Positions 41,663 through 51,132 of a stretch of 64,000 nucleotides of DNA are shown here, piece after piece. The translations under genes and the position numbers were made by a program. The stretch's first letter is position 1. Each line of letters starts with the position of its first letter. The notes under the pieces are model-generated. The model saw nothing but the letters and a program-made list of their open reading frames with translations. It was not told the origin of the DNA and did no database searches. This stretch comes from Thiodiazotropha sp040507035 (GTDB taxonomy: Bacteria; Pseudomonadota; Gammaproteobacteria; Chromatiales; Chromatiaceae): positions 62,001 to 126,000 of the forward strand of contig JBEVVR010000035.1 of assembly GCA_040507035.1 (NCBI GenBank). The letters are read 5' to 3'.

Positions 41663-42060
41663 GTTGGTATTTTTTATCTAAATTGGGTCCTATAGCTTCG
41701 ATCAAACAGGCTGACCGATCAAACTCTCAATTTTATCAAATCTCGAAGCAGATGACGCCATCTTTGTCCTCTCCCTTTTGATAGTCGATGAGACCACTCT
41801 AGCTGGCCAAAAGGTAAATCCCTATTTGTTGAATGGAAACACTTGGCTGGATTTGAATTTACCAAGCCTGCAGGCACTATCCTACTGAAAAAGAAGAATA
41901 ATTAATCGAACTAAACCCCTCGCAGCACAGTGGTCATGTAAACCCCATACCAGAGTCTGGGAATTATTGTGTTAACTCGGTACCAAATTACTTAAGTTCG
42001 CGGCAGACCAACCGATCTATGTAGATAAGTCAGACACACTATTGAGCAAAACCTACAGCC
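41663..42060. other. Intergenic region without recognised gene
   Basis: About 398 bp upstream of proA and of the divergent protease gene. It must hold the proA promoter. No open frame of protein-like composition, no strong hairpin and no repeat was seen. Confidence 0.55.
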
Positions 42061-42573
42061 ATGATCAAAAACTTGATAAGCGCCCTGTTGATAAGTTTCA
42101 GCGGTCTGCTGTGGGCGGAGCAATTCGTATTTGATGTCCCCATGTATTCCAAGGGCGCCAGTACCTACTATATCGCCGGCAAGATAGGTGACATGCCCAC
42201 CACCGAGTTTATGGTGGACACCGGTTCGAGTTATATGACTATCAACGAGGTGACTTTGGCTGAGTTGCAAGTCACGGGAAATCCGCGCTATCTGCGGGAT
42301 CTCAAGGGTAGATTGGCAAACGGGGATGTTTTGAGTGTACCTGTCTACACCATCTCAAATGTGCGTATTGGTGACGAGTGCCTCTTGAAGGAGGTCGACG
42401 TCGCGGTTTTTCCCGGGAAGACCCGTCAAATATTGGGGCTGAGCGCGCTATCCAAGACCGCGCCTTTCATCTTTTCTACCCAACCCCCCCAGCTGCAGTT
42501 GAGCAAATGCCATCTGGCCCAGGCAGATACCGGCAACCAGACAAAGCTGGCTGCCGGCATTACCAATCCCTAA
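42061..42573 (+). CDS. Exported retropepsin-like aspartic protease
   Basis: 170 residues with a signal peptide (about 1-19, ending WAE). One retropepsin-like domain: active-site FMVDTGSSYMTI (DTGSS), then GRLANGDVLSVPVYTISNVRIG and the second conserved strand ILGLSALSK. It would act as a homodimer in the periplasm. Members of clan AA alone like this are often of unknown substrate. Inserted with two EF-hand genes between holA and proA. Confidence 0.85.
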   Translation: MIKNLISALLISFSGLLWAEQFVFDVPMYSKGASTYYIAGKIGDMPTTEFMVDTGSSYMTINEVTLAELQVTGNPRYLRDLKGRLANGDVLSVPVYTISNVRIGDECLLKEVDVAVFPGKTRQILGLSALSKTAPFIFSTQPPQLQLSKCHLAQADTGNQTKLAAGITNP

Positions 42574-42601
42574 AGCGGGATCTCAACCTAAGCTATTCAG
42601 G

Positions 42602-42856
42602 TTATTCGCCCTCAGGTGTGCTGCTGGCCGCTTCGAATGCGCTGAACTCAGCCGCATCAACTTGACCGTCCTGATTTGCGTCGGCAGTTTCCCAGCCCTT
42701 ATAGAGTGCCTCGCTGGCGGTAGCCTCTTCAGAAGAGATGGCCCCATCCGCATTGGCATCGAGCTTGCTGAAGGCATCGTCCCCAGCAACGGCCATGGTC
42801 AGAAATCCTGCTGCTGCCAAAGCGATAGCGGATTGAAAGGTAGTTTTCTTATTCAT
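42602..42856 (-). CDS. Exported EF-hand protein (copy 1)
   Basis: 84 residues from ATG 42856, which has AAGGAG before it. A signal peptide ends near AVAGDD. Two EF-hand loops follow the DxDxDGxxxxxE scheme: DANADGAISSEE and DANQDGQVDAAE, so Ca2+ binding in the periplasm is likely. A longer open frame upstream (to 42931) has no support. Closely related to the copy at 43006-43263. Confidence 0.85.
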   Translation of the reverse strand: MNKKTTFQSAIALAAAGFLTMAVAGDDAFSKLDANADGAISSEEATASEALYKGWETADANQDGQVDAAEFSAFEAASSTPEGE

Positions 42857-43005
42857 AATGTTCTCCTTAACAAAAAGTAGTAGTTTCGATCCAAAAAGCC
42901 CGCGTTGGGCCCTCCGGTAGTCATCAGACAACGCCGGGGAGAGAATTTAAGTGATGCCAATCACAAAAATACAACTTTATTTCCTAGCGCTCACTGTTTG
43001 AATTT

Positions 43006-43263
43006 CTACTTCTTTTGCTCCTCATTTCCGGTGTTGACTTCAAACGCACTGAACTCCGCTGAATCGATCCTGCCATCGTTGTTCGCATCTGCAGATGTCC
43101 AACTCTCATAGAGTAACTTATCCACAATCGACTCTTCGGCTGAAATGAAACCGTCGGCATTCCTGTCCAACTTCATGAAGGCATCTTCGCCGGCTGATAC
43201 AGCGCAGGAGAATGCGCTTGCCGCTAAACCTGCAATCACATGTTTCATAGTAATTTTTGTCAT
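43006..43263 (-). CDS. Exported EF-hand protein (copy 2)
   Basis: 85 residues from ATG 43263 (AAGGAG before it). A signal peptide ends near AVSAGED. EF-hand loops DRNADGFISAEE and DANNDGRIDSAE. Same size and same ends (EFSAFE) as the copy at 42602-42856, so the two arose by tandem duplication. They are read in the same direction and separated by 149 bp. Confidence 0.85.
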   Translation of the reverse strand: MTKITMKHVIAGLAASAFSCAVSAGEDAFMKLDRNADGFISAEESIVDKLLYESWTSADANNDGRIDSAEFSAFEVNTGNEEQKK

Positions 43264-43426
43264 CACTTGCTCCTTGTTGATGAAGGTATGTTTGCAAGGC
43301 TCTCCGAATTGAGGCCTTGGGTGACAGATCAGACAATGGAAGAAGATTTCATAGCTTGAATGAGTTCACATATAAGCATCGCACTCGATACCAGTCGATG
43401 AATCCGTCTGCGAGCTGAGCAATAGG

Positions 43427-44437
43427 TCACATCCGGGGAGATCCCGCCATACCCCTGGCCAGTTGTTGCAACAGCAGCCATGGATCTGCCTGTTCGAGGC
43501 CTTTGATCGCCCTGTCGGTATAGGCGCATTCAACGAGCATCTGTTGCCAATGATCCACATTGTGTCGCAGCGCCTTGCGCAGAATGGGCTTGCGCCGATC
43601 CCATACCCGATGTTCGGCCATCACCTTCTCCACCGATTTACCGCTGCCAATGTTAAATCCCATCTCGGCAAGGGTGCGGATCTCCCGGCTCAAGGCCCAG
43701 AGTACCACGGGGGCGGCAACACCTTCTGCCTTAAGCCCATGCAGAATACGCAGACCCTTAACAACATTGCCTTCAAGCAGGGTGTCGACAAGGGTGAATA
43801 TATCGAAGCGTGCGCTATCGGCCACCGCTTCGATAAGTTTTTCCACGCTTATGACACCTTCACCATAAAGCAGGAGTAGCTTCTCTATCTCCTGGTTGGC
43901 AGCCAGCAGATTACCCTCCACCCGATCAGCAAGCATCTCCACCACCCCCGGCTCGGGTATCAATCCGGCGCGGCGTAAGCGCTGTTCGACCCAGGGGATG
44001 AGCCGCCCCCCTTCCACCGGCCATATCTGCACCACCACCCCCAGCCGTTCAACCGCCTGATACCACTTGCTGTTTGTCTGAGCCCTGTCCAACTTGGGGA
44101 GGGTGACCAGTAACAAGGTATCGGTTGCAGGCCGCTCGCAATAGGCACTCAGGGATCTACCCCCCTCTGTCCCGACCTTGCCGCTGCTGAGCCGCAGCTC
44201 CAACAGCCGCTTTTCGCTGAACAGGGAGAGGGTGTCGGCGGCAGCGCTGAGACTGGACCAGTCGAACCCGCTTCCCTGATCCAACACCTCCCGCTCGCTG
44301 TAGCCCTGTTGGCGTGCGGCGTGCCTTATGGCATCCGCCGCCTCCCGCATCTGCAGGGGTTCGTCACCACTCAGCAGATAGACCGCTGCGAGTTGCTGTT
44401 GCAGATGGTTTGCCAATTGTTCATTTCGCAGCCGCAT
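43427..44437 (-). CDS. holA: DNA polymerase III subunit delta
   Basis: 336 residues. The clamp-loader delta subunit that opens the beta clamp. Recognised by the N-terminal AVYLLSGDEPLQMREAADAIR, the middle segment EGNLLAANQEIEKLLLLYGEG and the C-terminal collar region (GLEQADPWLLLQQLARGMAG). Its order after leuS and lptE is the standard gammaproteobacterial one. The gap to lptE is 12 nt. Confidence 0.94.
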   Translation of the reverse strand: MRLRNEQLANHLQQQLAAVYLLSGDEPLQMREAADAIRHAARQQGYSEREVLDQGSGFDWSSLSAAADTLSLFSEKRLLELRLSSGKVGTEGGRSLSAYCERPATDTLLLVTLPKLDRAQTNSKWYQAVERLGVVVQIWPVEGGRLIPWVEQRLRRAGLIPEPGVVEMLADRVEGNLLAANQEIEKLLLLYGEGVISVEKLIEAVADSARFDIFTLVDTLLEGNVVKGLRILHGLKAEGVAAPVVLWALSREIRTLAEMGFNIGSGKSVEKVMAEHRVWDRRKPILRKALRHNVDHWQQMLVECAYTDRAIKGLEQADPWLLLQQLARGMAGSPRM

Positions 44438-44449
44438 GCTTTGATCCGA

Positions 44450-44956
44450 TCAGTCAAGGGCCTCGAGACGCCGAATAATCTGCTCCGCCATCTCGTTTCG
44501 CATATCGTACTTCAGCAGTTCGGTTTCATTGCGCTGAGCCAGTTCGTCATCACCGCTGAAGCTGAGTTGGCGCGTAAGCTCCAACTGCTGCTCCACACTC
44601 CGCTCCTCGGCTTGTGTAACCCTGGCGCTAATCAGGGTGGTGAGACGCAGCTCCCTGTCAAGGGCCTTGCCCCCCGCATCCACGGAGAGCACCCTACTGG
44701 TGAATTTTTCCTCAACAACCTTCAGGGTAAGCCTGGATGACTCAACATCATCCGCCAATAGCGCCCCCCTGGCTTGCAGGTTGTCGTAGAGCAGTCCGGC
44801 CAGACTCTGCCGATCCTGGAAACCGAAGATATAGAGGCCATTCAATGCAGGTGAGAGCTTCTGATAACCCTTGAGATGAAATCCGCAGCCGCCAACAAGG
44901 GCGGAGAGCAAGCCCAACCAGACCAGGCGACGCAACGATACGAAGCTATTTGGCAA
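44450..44956 (-). CDS. lptE: LPS-assembly lipoprotein LptE
   Basis: 168 residues with a lipobox (LVGGC, mature Cys at about 24), then GFHLKGYQKLSPALNGLYI, the signature start of LptE. LptE plugs LptD and helps place lipopolysaccharide in the outer membrane. Overlaps leuS by 11 nt. Its presence shows a didermic cell with LPS, agreeing with the glycan locus at 49-63 kb. Confidence 0.94.
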   Translation of the reverse strand: MPNSFVSLRRLVWLGLLSALVGGCGFHLKGYQKLSPALNGLYIFGFQDRQSLAGLLYDNLQARGALLADDVESSRLTLKVVEEKFTSRVLSVDAGGKALDRELRLTTLISARVTQAEERSVEQQLELTRQLSFSGDDELAQRNETELLKYDMRNEMAEQIIRRLEALD

Positions 44957-47525
44957 CGATATTCACCAGTTTTTTGGGTACCACAATGATCTTTCTGACC
45001 TCGGCCTCACCGATGAAGCGTTGAACATTCCCGTTTTCCAGCGCCAGTGCCTCGATGGTGTGTTTCTCGGCATCCGCCGGCACCTCTATGGTTGCCCGAA
45101 CTTTGCCGTTGACCTGAACCACATAGGGTAGACTCTCCTGTATCAAGGCGGCTTCATCCGGCTGCGGCCATTCACTCTCGAGAATCTCTTCACCATAACC
45201 GAGTTCAGACCACAAATGGTGTGAGACATGGGGCGCAATCGGCGCCAACAGACGCAACACCAGGGAAACACCTTCACGCTGCAGCTGCAGATCGGCCGGT
45301 GTGTCACCCAGTTTATAGAGGACATTGATCATTCCCATGCTCGCCGATACAACATTGTTGAAGCGTTGCCGATCGTAGTCGTAGAGGGCCTTTTTCAACA
45401 GCTCGTGTATCTCCCGCCTTGCGGTCTTTTGGGCTTGCGCCAACTCAAGGGACGCTGGACTCTGCTCCGATTCGGCTGCCACGGACTCCGCTAATGCCCA
45501 CAGGCGTTTGAGGAAACGGTGAGAACCCTCGACCCCTTCATCGTTCCACTCCAGGGACTGGTCAGGGGGAGAGGTATGCATGGTATAGAGCCTCACCGTA
45601 TCGGCGCCGTAGCGGTCGATGAGCGCCTGGGGATCGACACCGTTGTTCTTCGACTTCGACATCTTTTCGATACCGCCAACGACGACCGCCTCACCGTCTT
45701 CTTTCAACCGCGCAGCCTGCGGACGTCCCTTTTCATCGCGCTCCACCTCAACCTCGGCGGGGTTGTACCAGTGCTTGGAACCATCCTTCTGCTCGCGAAA
45801 ATAGGTATCCGCAACCACCATTCCCTGGGTAAGCAGGCGGCTAAAGGGCTCATTGCTCTTCACCAGCCCCGCATCACGCAGCAGCTTGTGATAGAAACGG
45901 GCGTAGAGAAGATGCAGTACGGCATGTTCGATACCGCCGATATAGTGGTCGACAGGCAACCAATAGTCCGCCCGCTCATCAAGCATGGCGTCCGCACCGG
46001 GTGAGCTGAAGCGCGCATAGTACCAACTCGACTCCATGAAGGTGTCAAAGGTGTCGGTCTCCCGCTCTGCCTCCCCCCCGCACTGGGGGCATCTGCATGC
46101 GGAGAAGGCCGGGTTGTTTTTCAGTGGATTGATGGTGTCTTCATCATAGACGATATCCTCCGGCAGGCGTACCGGCAGCTCTTCCAGGGGCACGGGCACT
46201 ATGCCGCAGGCATCGCAATGAACCATGGGAATCGGCGCCCCCCAATAGCGCTGACGCGATACCCCCCAGTCGCGTAGGCGATACTGCTTGGTCTTGCACC
46301 CTTTTTCCCTCGCCTGCAGCCACTCGGCGATGGCATCAAAGGCGGCCGCGGAGGAGAGTCCGTCAAAGGGTCCCGAGTCCTGGAGCACCCCAGCCTCGGT
46401 AAAGGCGGCTGCTTCAATATCCACCTTTGATCCATCGCTGGGGTGAATCACCTGCCTGATCGGGATGCCATATTCCCGGGCGAATGCGTGATCCCGCTCA
46501 TCGTGGGCGGGTACCGCCATCACCGCACCCGTGCCGTAGCCCATGAGTACGAAGTTCGCGGCGTAGATCGGCACCGCCTCTCCACTTACCGGATGGATGG
46601 CATTGATACCCAAAGGCAGCCCCTTCTTCTCAATGGTCTCGAGCTCAGCTTCGGATGTGCCGCCCTGGCGACACTCCTCGATGAAGGCCGCCAGGCGCTC
46701 ATCCCTCTCGGCCGCCTGCAGCGCCAGAGGATGCTCGGCAGCGACCGCGACATAGGTGACTCCCATCAGGGTATCGGGACGCGTGGTATAGATGGTCAGC
46801 CCCTGGTTCAGACCTTCGATATCGAACACCATCTCCACACCGAAGGAGCGGCCGATCCAGTTACGCTGCATGGTACGTACCTGCTCCGGCCAGCCCTCCA
46901 GGTTATCGATCTCATCCAGCAGTTCGTCGGCGTAGGCGGTAATCTTGATAAACCACTGGGGAATCTCGCGCCGTTCCACCAGGGCACCGGAACGCCAGCC
47001 CCGCCCGTCGATGACCTGCTCATTGGCCAGCACCGTCTGATCGACGGGATCCCAGTTGACCACCGCGTTCTTACGGTATACCAGCCCCTTTCTGAAGAGC
47101 TCGGTGAAGAGCCACTGCTCCCATTTGTAGTAATCGGGCTGACAGGTCGCCAGCTCCCGCCGCCAGTCATAGCCGAATCCGAGCCGCACAAGCTGGCCTT
47201 TCATGTAGGCAATGTTGTCGTAGGTCCATCCCGCGGGGGCGACCCGGTTCTTCAGTGCCGCATTCTCAGCTGGCAATCCAAAGGCATCCCAACCCATGGG
47301 TTGCAAAACGTTTTTTCCCAGCATTCTCTGATAACGGGCAATCACATCACCGATGGTATAGTTGCGCACATGCCCCATGTGCAGCTTGCCGCTAGGATAG
47401 GGAAACATGGAGAGGGAGTAGAACTTCTCTTTACCTGGATCCTCGTTGACTTCGAAGGTCCCCTGTTGTTCCCAATATGCCTGCACTTCTGCCTCTAAGG
47501 CCGCAGGATCGTAAGTTTTCTGCAT
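44946..47525 (-). CDS. leuS: Leucyl-tRNA synthetase
   Basis: 859 residues. Class I synthetase: HIGH-type motif in FPYPSGKLHMGHVRNY, editing domain with YTTRPDTLMGVTYVAV, zinc-like cysteine cluster (CDACGIVPVP, CRCPQCGGEAE) and KMSKS in EKMSKSKNNGVDP. Charges leucine tRNA. First gene of leuS-lptE-holA. Confidence 0.98.
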   Translation of the reverse strand: MQKTYDPAALEAEVQAYWEQQGTFEVNEDPGKEKFYSLSMFPYPSGKLHMGHVRNYTIGDVIARYQRMLGKNVLQPMGWDAFGLPAENAALKNRVAPAGWTYDNIAYMKGQLVRLGFGYDWRRELATCQPDYYKWEQWLFTELFRKGLVYRKNAVVNWDPVDQTVLANEQVIDGRGWRSGALVERREIPQWFIKITAYADELLDEIDNLEGWPEQVRTMQRNWIGRSFGVEMVFDIEGLNQGLTIYTTRPDTLMGVTYVAVAAEHPLALQAAERDERLAAFIEECRQGGTSEAELETIEKKGLPLGINAIHPVSGEAVPIYAANFVLMGYGTGAVMAVPAHDERDHAFAREYGIPIRQVIHPSDGSKVDIEAAAFTEAGVLQDSGPFDGLSSAAAFDAIAEWLQAREKGCKTKQYRLRDWGVSRQRYWGAPIPMVHCDACGIVPVPLEELPVRLPEDIVYDEDTINPLKNNPAFSACRCPQCGGEAERETDTFDTFMESSWYYARFSSPGADAMLDERADYWLPVDHYIGGIEHAVLHLLYARFYHKLLRDAGLVKSNEPFSRLLTQGMVVADTYFREQKDGSKHWYNPAEVEVERDEKGRPQAARLKEDGEAVVVGGIEKMSKSKNNGVDPQALIDRYGADTVRLYTMHTSPPDQSLEWNDEGVEGSHRFLKRLWALAESVAAESEQSPASLELAQAQKTARREIHELLKKALYDYDRQRFNNVVSASMGMINVLYKLGDTPADLQLQREGVSLVLRLLAPIAPHVSHHLWSELGYGEEILESEWPQPDEAALIQESLPYVVQVNGKVRATIEVPADAEKHTIEALALENGNVQRFIGEAEVRKIIVVPKKLVNIVAK

Positions 47526-47891
47526 ATTCTGATCCGACTGGATTGTAAATTTTACTGTTAATTCTTGCCTTCGTGATATGGCCCGGCTCCCACCGGGGAC
47601 TCAATATTGCGGAAGGATACCGCAGCAGGCCGCCGACAGAAAGGTGCCGCATACCAGCCTCGGCAGATTTTCACTGGCCGGGACAGCTGGCTTATCCTGT
47701 ATACATTTTATACATTCACGCCATCAGGCAATGAACCCAATGCCCGCACGAAACGGCAAACAAAGGTGGCTGGGAGGTCTTGAGCCACAAAGCGGAAGTG
47801 GAAAAGGTTGAGGATTCTGTTATAAAAAGTCAGGGAACTGCAAACTGAAAAATAGTTTTCCCTTGCATGCTTCGTTCAAACGGGTTTGACA
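47526..47891. other. Intergenic region without recognised gene
   Basis: 366 bp between divergent leuS and the SpoIIAA-like gene. Both promoters must be here. A 77-codon frame (47578-47811) has arginine- and proline-rich composition, no ribosome-binding site and no family look; I do not accept it. Confidence 0.5.
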
Positions 47892-48314
47892 ATGAGTGAA
47901 AGAACTACCCTTATCGATAATGACTACGCCACCCTTTGGTTCTATCCAGACGATCTTATCATCCACCATGAATTTCACCGGCCGATCGCTGATGAAGCCT
48001 TCAGGTCAGTGCTGATGACAGGTTTGGGATTAATGCAGGATAGGGGCGCTTTGAAGTGGCTTTCCGACGATCGCAACAACTCTATTCTCTCCGCTGAAGA
48101 CAGCGCCTGGTCACAGGACTATTGGTTGCCGCGCGCTTTACAAGCCGGCTGGAAACTGTGGGCCGTACTGCCGCCACTCAAAGCACGGGGGCGAATCAAT
48201 ATGGAGCGCTTGATGGAATTCGTAGGCAACACGAGCGCTATGGAGATCCAGATATTTTCTGACCCGGAAAAGGCCTTACAGTGGCTGAAGAATAGCGAAC
48301 TCTCGATAACCTAG
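47892..48314 (+). CDS. SpoIIAA/STAS-like hypothetical protein
   Basis: 140 residues from ATG 47892 (a TTG 6 nt earlier is possible). Pattern of strands and helices: YATLWFYPDDLIIHHEFHRPI, RGALKWLSDDRNNSIL, GWKLWAVLPPL, and the ending IQIFSDPEKALQWLKN. The last is typical of single-domain STAS/SpoIIAA-like proteins (F-xx-xEEALxWL). No catalytic motif. Convergent with the globin gene. Confidence 0.6.
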   Translation: MSERTTLIDNDYATLWFYPDDLIIHHEFHRPIADEAFRSVLMTGLGLMQDRGALKWLSDDRNNSILSAEDSAWSQDYWLPRALQAGWKLWAVLPPLKARGRINMERLMEFVGNTSAMEIQIFSDPEKALQWLKNSELSIT

Positions 48315-48354
48315 TAGGGAAGTTGATCCATCGACCCTTCCCCGCAAGAGTGGA

Positions 48355-48786
48355 TCAGGATGCCATCTGGTTGGCATCATCCAAAGCTCTAAACATTGTT
48401 TCGATGACGTTGTCGATGACCTCCAACCATGCAGCGAGAACCTTGTCGTCGTACTCCTTGTCGCAACGTTTTACTGCCTCCAACAGCGCCTCTTCCCACA
48501 TCACAAAGTGCCTGCGCTGTACATGCAGCCGTCGATGTACCCGACCCAACATCTCGATATAGAGCATAAGCCCGGGTTCACCTTGCGCCGTCTCCGCGAG
48601 CATGAAAAGGGTCTCTCGCAATTTCTTTTTCAGCTGTTGCATGTCCCGATTTTTAAAAAAGTCACCTAACTCATCCGATTGAGCGAGGAAACAATCGTAG
48701 AAACAGTCTAAAAATTCCGTCGATGCAGTGACACGCTGCAGACTTTGGCTAAATATTGAGAGATTGTACTGATTGATAACCGACAT
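48355..48786 (-). CDS. Globin-like protein
   Basis: 143 residues, all helical. EFLDCFYDCFLAQSDELGDFF in the first third, LIMLAE-like middle helix and the F-helix region GRVHRRLHVQRRHFVMWEEALLEAV: the histidine in RRLH fits the proximal heme ligand, and WEEAL fits the H-helix pattern of bacterial globins. Probably binds heme and oxygen or NO. Read towards the SpoIIAA-like gene. Confidence 0.75.
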   Translation of the reverse strand: MSVINQYNLSIFSQSLQRVTASTEFLDCFYDCFLAQSDELGDFFKNRDMQQLKKKLRETLFMLAETAQGEPGLMLYIEMLGRVHRRLHVQRRHFVMWEEALLEAVKRCDKEYDDKVLAAWLEVIDNVIETMFRALDDANQMAS

Positions 48787-49089
48787 TCATCACCACCTTG
48801 ACTATCAATCACTTAGCGGCCAAATCAACGCAGACATTAATTGTTGACAGGAAAAGCTTGAAGTATTTCGATATATTTGGAGGTAAATCGGATGAAATTG
48901 TCCTGTTTTCATGCTCCATCCATGCAAAGCCGCCTCTCTAAAAAAGGGTAAGAGAGGTTATATTAGACGTTAAAGTGTAGGAAATAATATCTATTTTCCT
49001 TAAACTTTGTAAACATTGCTATAACAAAAGAGCTTCGACGGCCCCTTTAACAAGTCGATGTCATGATTGAGGGGACATGAGCACCCAAT
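48787..49089. promoter_or_regulatory. Upstream region of the glycosyltransferase gene, with a possible leader ORF and hairpin
   Basis: 303 bp. TTGACA at 48844 could be a -35 box, but no good -10 stands 16-18 nt after it. GGAGGT (48879-48884) is 7 nt before ATG 48892, which opens a 19-codon frame (MKLSCFHAPS...) ending at TAA 48949. A hairpin CCTCTCT/AGAGAGG (48933-48939, 48951-48957) overlaps that stop. This looks like a leader peptide with a downstream hairpin for the plus-strand gene at 49093. Confidence 0.35.
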
Positions 49090-49092
49090 GTG

Positions 49093-50046
49093 ATGAAGTT
49101 AATAATACAGATTCCCTGTTATAACGAAGAGAAGACCCTGGCTCTCGCACTGGCCGAACTTCCCAGAGAGGTCGCTGGCTTTGATCAGGTTGAATGGCTG
49201 GTCATTGATGACGGCAGCACGGATGCCACGCGACAGGTTGCGCTTGATAACGGGGTAGACCATGTGGTCGGATTCACCCGCAACCAAGGGTTGGCGAAAG
49301 TCTTCATGCTGGGTCTTGATGCCTGTGTACGACGAGGCGCCGATGTGATCGTCAACACGGATGCCGACAATCAATATGACGCCAGCTACATCCCCAAGCT
49401 GATCCAGCCGATCCTGGACGAAAAAGCTGACATGGTGATAGGGGCACGACCTATCAAGATGATCGAGCACTTCTCCCTCACCAAGAAATTGCTGCAGCAT
49501 CTTGGCAGCAGTGTGGTGCGCAAGGTCAGCCAAACTGATGTTCCCGACGCTCCTAGCGGCTTCAGGGCCTTCAGTCGTGATGCAGCAATGAAGCTAAACG
49601 TATTCAATGAATACACCTATACTCTTGAAACCATCATCCAGGCAGGCATGAAGCACATGGCTGTGACATCGGTCCCGGTCGAAGTCAATGAAGATCTCAG
49701 ACCCTCCAGGCTGGTCAAGAGCATCAGTAGTTACATCAAGAAGTCGGTCGTCACCATACTGCGGATCTTCGTTGTCTACAAACCGTTCCGCTTCTTTTTG
49801 ATTACCGGACTTATCCTGTTTGGCATAGGTTTGATCTTGGGGCTGCGCTTCCTCTTTTACTATTTCTTGGGCGACGGCCAGGGACACATACAGTCGGTAA
49901 TCCTCGCCGGTGTCATGATGGGCATAGGCTTTCAGACCATCCTGGTGGCGTTTGTCGCCGATCTGTTGAGCGTCAACAGAAAGTTATTGGAAGAGATCCA
50001 GTACCGCTTGAGGAAGCTGGAATCACAACCTGAGCAAGGCAACTGA
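49093..50046 (+). CDS. Glycosyltransferase family 2, Dol-P-Man/ArnC-like with two C-terminal TMs
   Basis: 317 residues. A GT-A catalytic domain (about 1-215: IQIPCYNEEKTLALAL, LVIDDGSTDAT, NTDADNQYD with the DxD motif), an amphipathic region, and two membrane helices (about 232-255 and 270-295). This is the plan of polyprenyl-phosphate sugar transferases (DPM1/ArnC/GtrB). ATG 49093 or GTG 49090. Convergent with the WecA-like gene; 7 nt between the stops. Confidence 0.9.
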   Translation: MKLIIQIPCYNEEKTLALALAELPREVAGFDQVEWLVIDDGSTDATRQVALDNGVDHVVGFTRNQGLAKVFMLGLDACVRRGADVIVNTDADNQYDASYIPKLIQPILDEKADMVIGARPIKMIEHFSLTKKLLQHLGSSVVRKVSQTDVPDAPSGFRAFSRDAAMKLNVFNEYTYTLETIIQAGMKHMAVTSVPVEVNEDLRPSRLVKSISSYIKKSVVTILRIFVVYKPFRFFLITGLILFGIGLILGLRFLFYYFLGDGQGHIQSVILAGVMMGIGFQTILVAFVADLLSVNRKLLEEIQYRLRKLESQPEQGN

Positions 50047-50053
50047 GATCGAA

Positions 50054-51127
50054 TTAATCCCTGCCTGCTCCAACGCTTTTGACCAAGAAGAACAGCGGCA
50101 GGTAGGCAATCAGCGTCAGGGCAAAGCCATAACCCGGGACTACCGTAGCAAGCCAACCCAGAGGCAGCAACCAGACCAGATTGATCGCCAAACCCTGCAA
50201 AATCACCCACCTATGCGCCAGTGAGCGGGAGCGATCCGGCGGCAAGCCTCTGTCGATGTAGATCGATTGCCTGCGTCGGGCCAGATGCTGGTAGGCGTGT
50301 TTGGCATGGGGGTGATACCACTTTTCACCATTCAACATTCGAACACTCAGAGTCCAAGTGGCATCGACCACGAAAAGACCGAGTAGAATCATCCAGCTCC
50401 AAAGAGAGATTGGGTAGGCATTGGCAGTGTACAGGGCAGACACACCCAATGCATAACCTATAAACCCGCTCCCCGCATCCCCCATGAATATTCTGGCGGG
50501 GGGCCAGTTCCAGAGTAGAAAACCGGCAATACAGGCAGCTAGTATCAATAAAGGCTCTAAAGATTCGAGCCTGGTTTGATTGAATGCCAGAATCAAAACC
50601 ACAGTAAATAAAACCGTTATCCCCTGAAGACTGGCTATGCCATCGATACCATCCATGAAGTTGTAGAGATTCAACAGCCAGACCAGACCGATAAGGATCA
50701 GAGCATTCATCCACCAGCCAGATAGACTCAACCCCGGCCATAGCACCACATCTGGCATCTCTAATATTGCCAGGGCGATTAGCGCTGCGATCAGATGGAT
50801 GATGAACCGCAGCAGAGGATGGACATTGCGATGATCATCGACAAAGCCGATAAACACGACCAACCCACCACCCAACAGCAGTGTCAGGTACAAACGATCG
50901 CTTTGATCCGCGACATCTGAATGGTCAAGCATCAACCAGGCAGCGACCAACAGATAGATCATGACAAAGGCGATTCCACCCCCTCTCGGGGTCTCAACCA
51001 TATGCGAGCTACGAAGATTGGGGCGGTCTAACAATCCACGGCGTAGCGCATAGACCCGCGCGACCCCTGTCATAAGGATGGATAAAACAAATCCCAGCAA
51101 AATTGTCCAAGGCATCTGTGGGACCAC
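50054..51127 (-). CDS. WecA/MraY-family sugar-1-phosphate transferase
   Basis: 357 residues with about 10 membrane helices. Polyprenyl-phosphate N-acetylhexosamine-1-phosphate transferase pattern: ETPRGGGIAF, FVDDHRNVHPLLRF, NLYNFMDGIDGIA (metal-binding), GDAGSGFIGY and a late H-rich loop (YHPHAKHAYQHLARR). It begins the glycan on undecaprenyl phosphate in the cytoplasmic membrane. GTG 51127 with GGCGG upstream is preferred to the ATG at 51115. Last in the minus-strand glycan operon. Confidence 0.92.
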   Translation of the reverse strand: MVPQMPWTILLGFVLSILMTGVARVYALRRGLLDRPNLRSSHMVETPRGGGIAFVMIYLLVAAWLMLDHSDVADQSDRLYLTLLLGGGLVVFIGFVDDHRNVHPLLRFIIHLIAALIALAILEMPDVVLWPGLSLSGWWMNALILIGLVWLLNLYNFMDGIDGIASLQGITVLFTVVLILAFNQTRLESLEPLLILAACIAGFLLWNWPPARIFMGDAGSGFIGYALGVSALYTANAYPISLWSWMILLGLFVVDATWTLSVRMLNGEKWYHPHAKHAYQHLARRRQSIYIDRGLPPDRSRSLAHRWVILQGLAINLVWLLPLGWLATVVPGYGFALTLIAYLPLFFLVKSVGAGRD

Positions 51128-51132
51128 TGCAG

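Noticed and set aside
46443..47498. Plus-strand open frame of 351 codons opposite leuS
   Set aside because: Same cause: antisense of leuS, composition unlike a real protein.
47578..47811. 77-codon frame between leuS and the SpoIIAA-like gene
   Set aside because: Arg/Pro/Gly-rich translation, no ribosome-binding site, no domain pattern.
48844..48849. TTGACA as a sigma-70 -35 box before the first glycan gene
   Set aside because: No fair -10 hexamer at 16-18 nt; not strong enough to list as a promoter.
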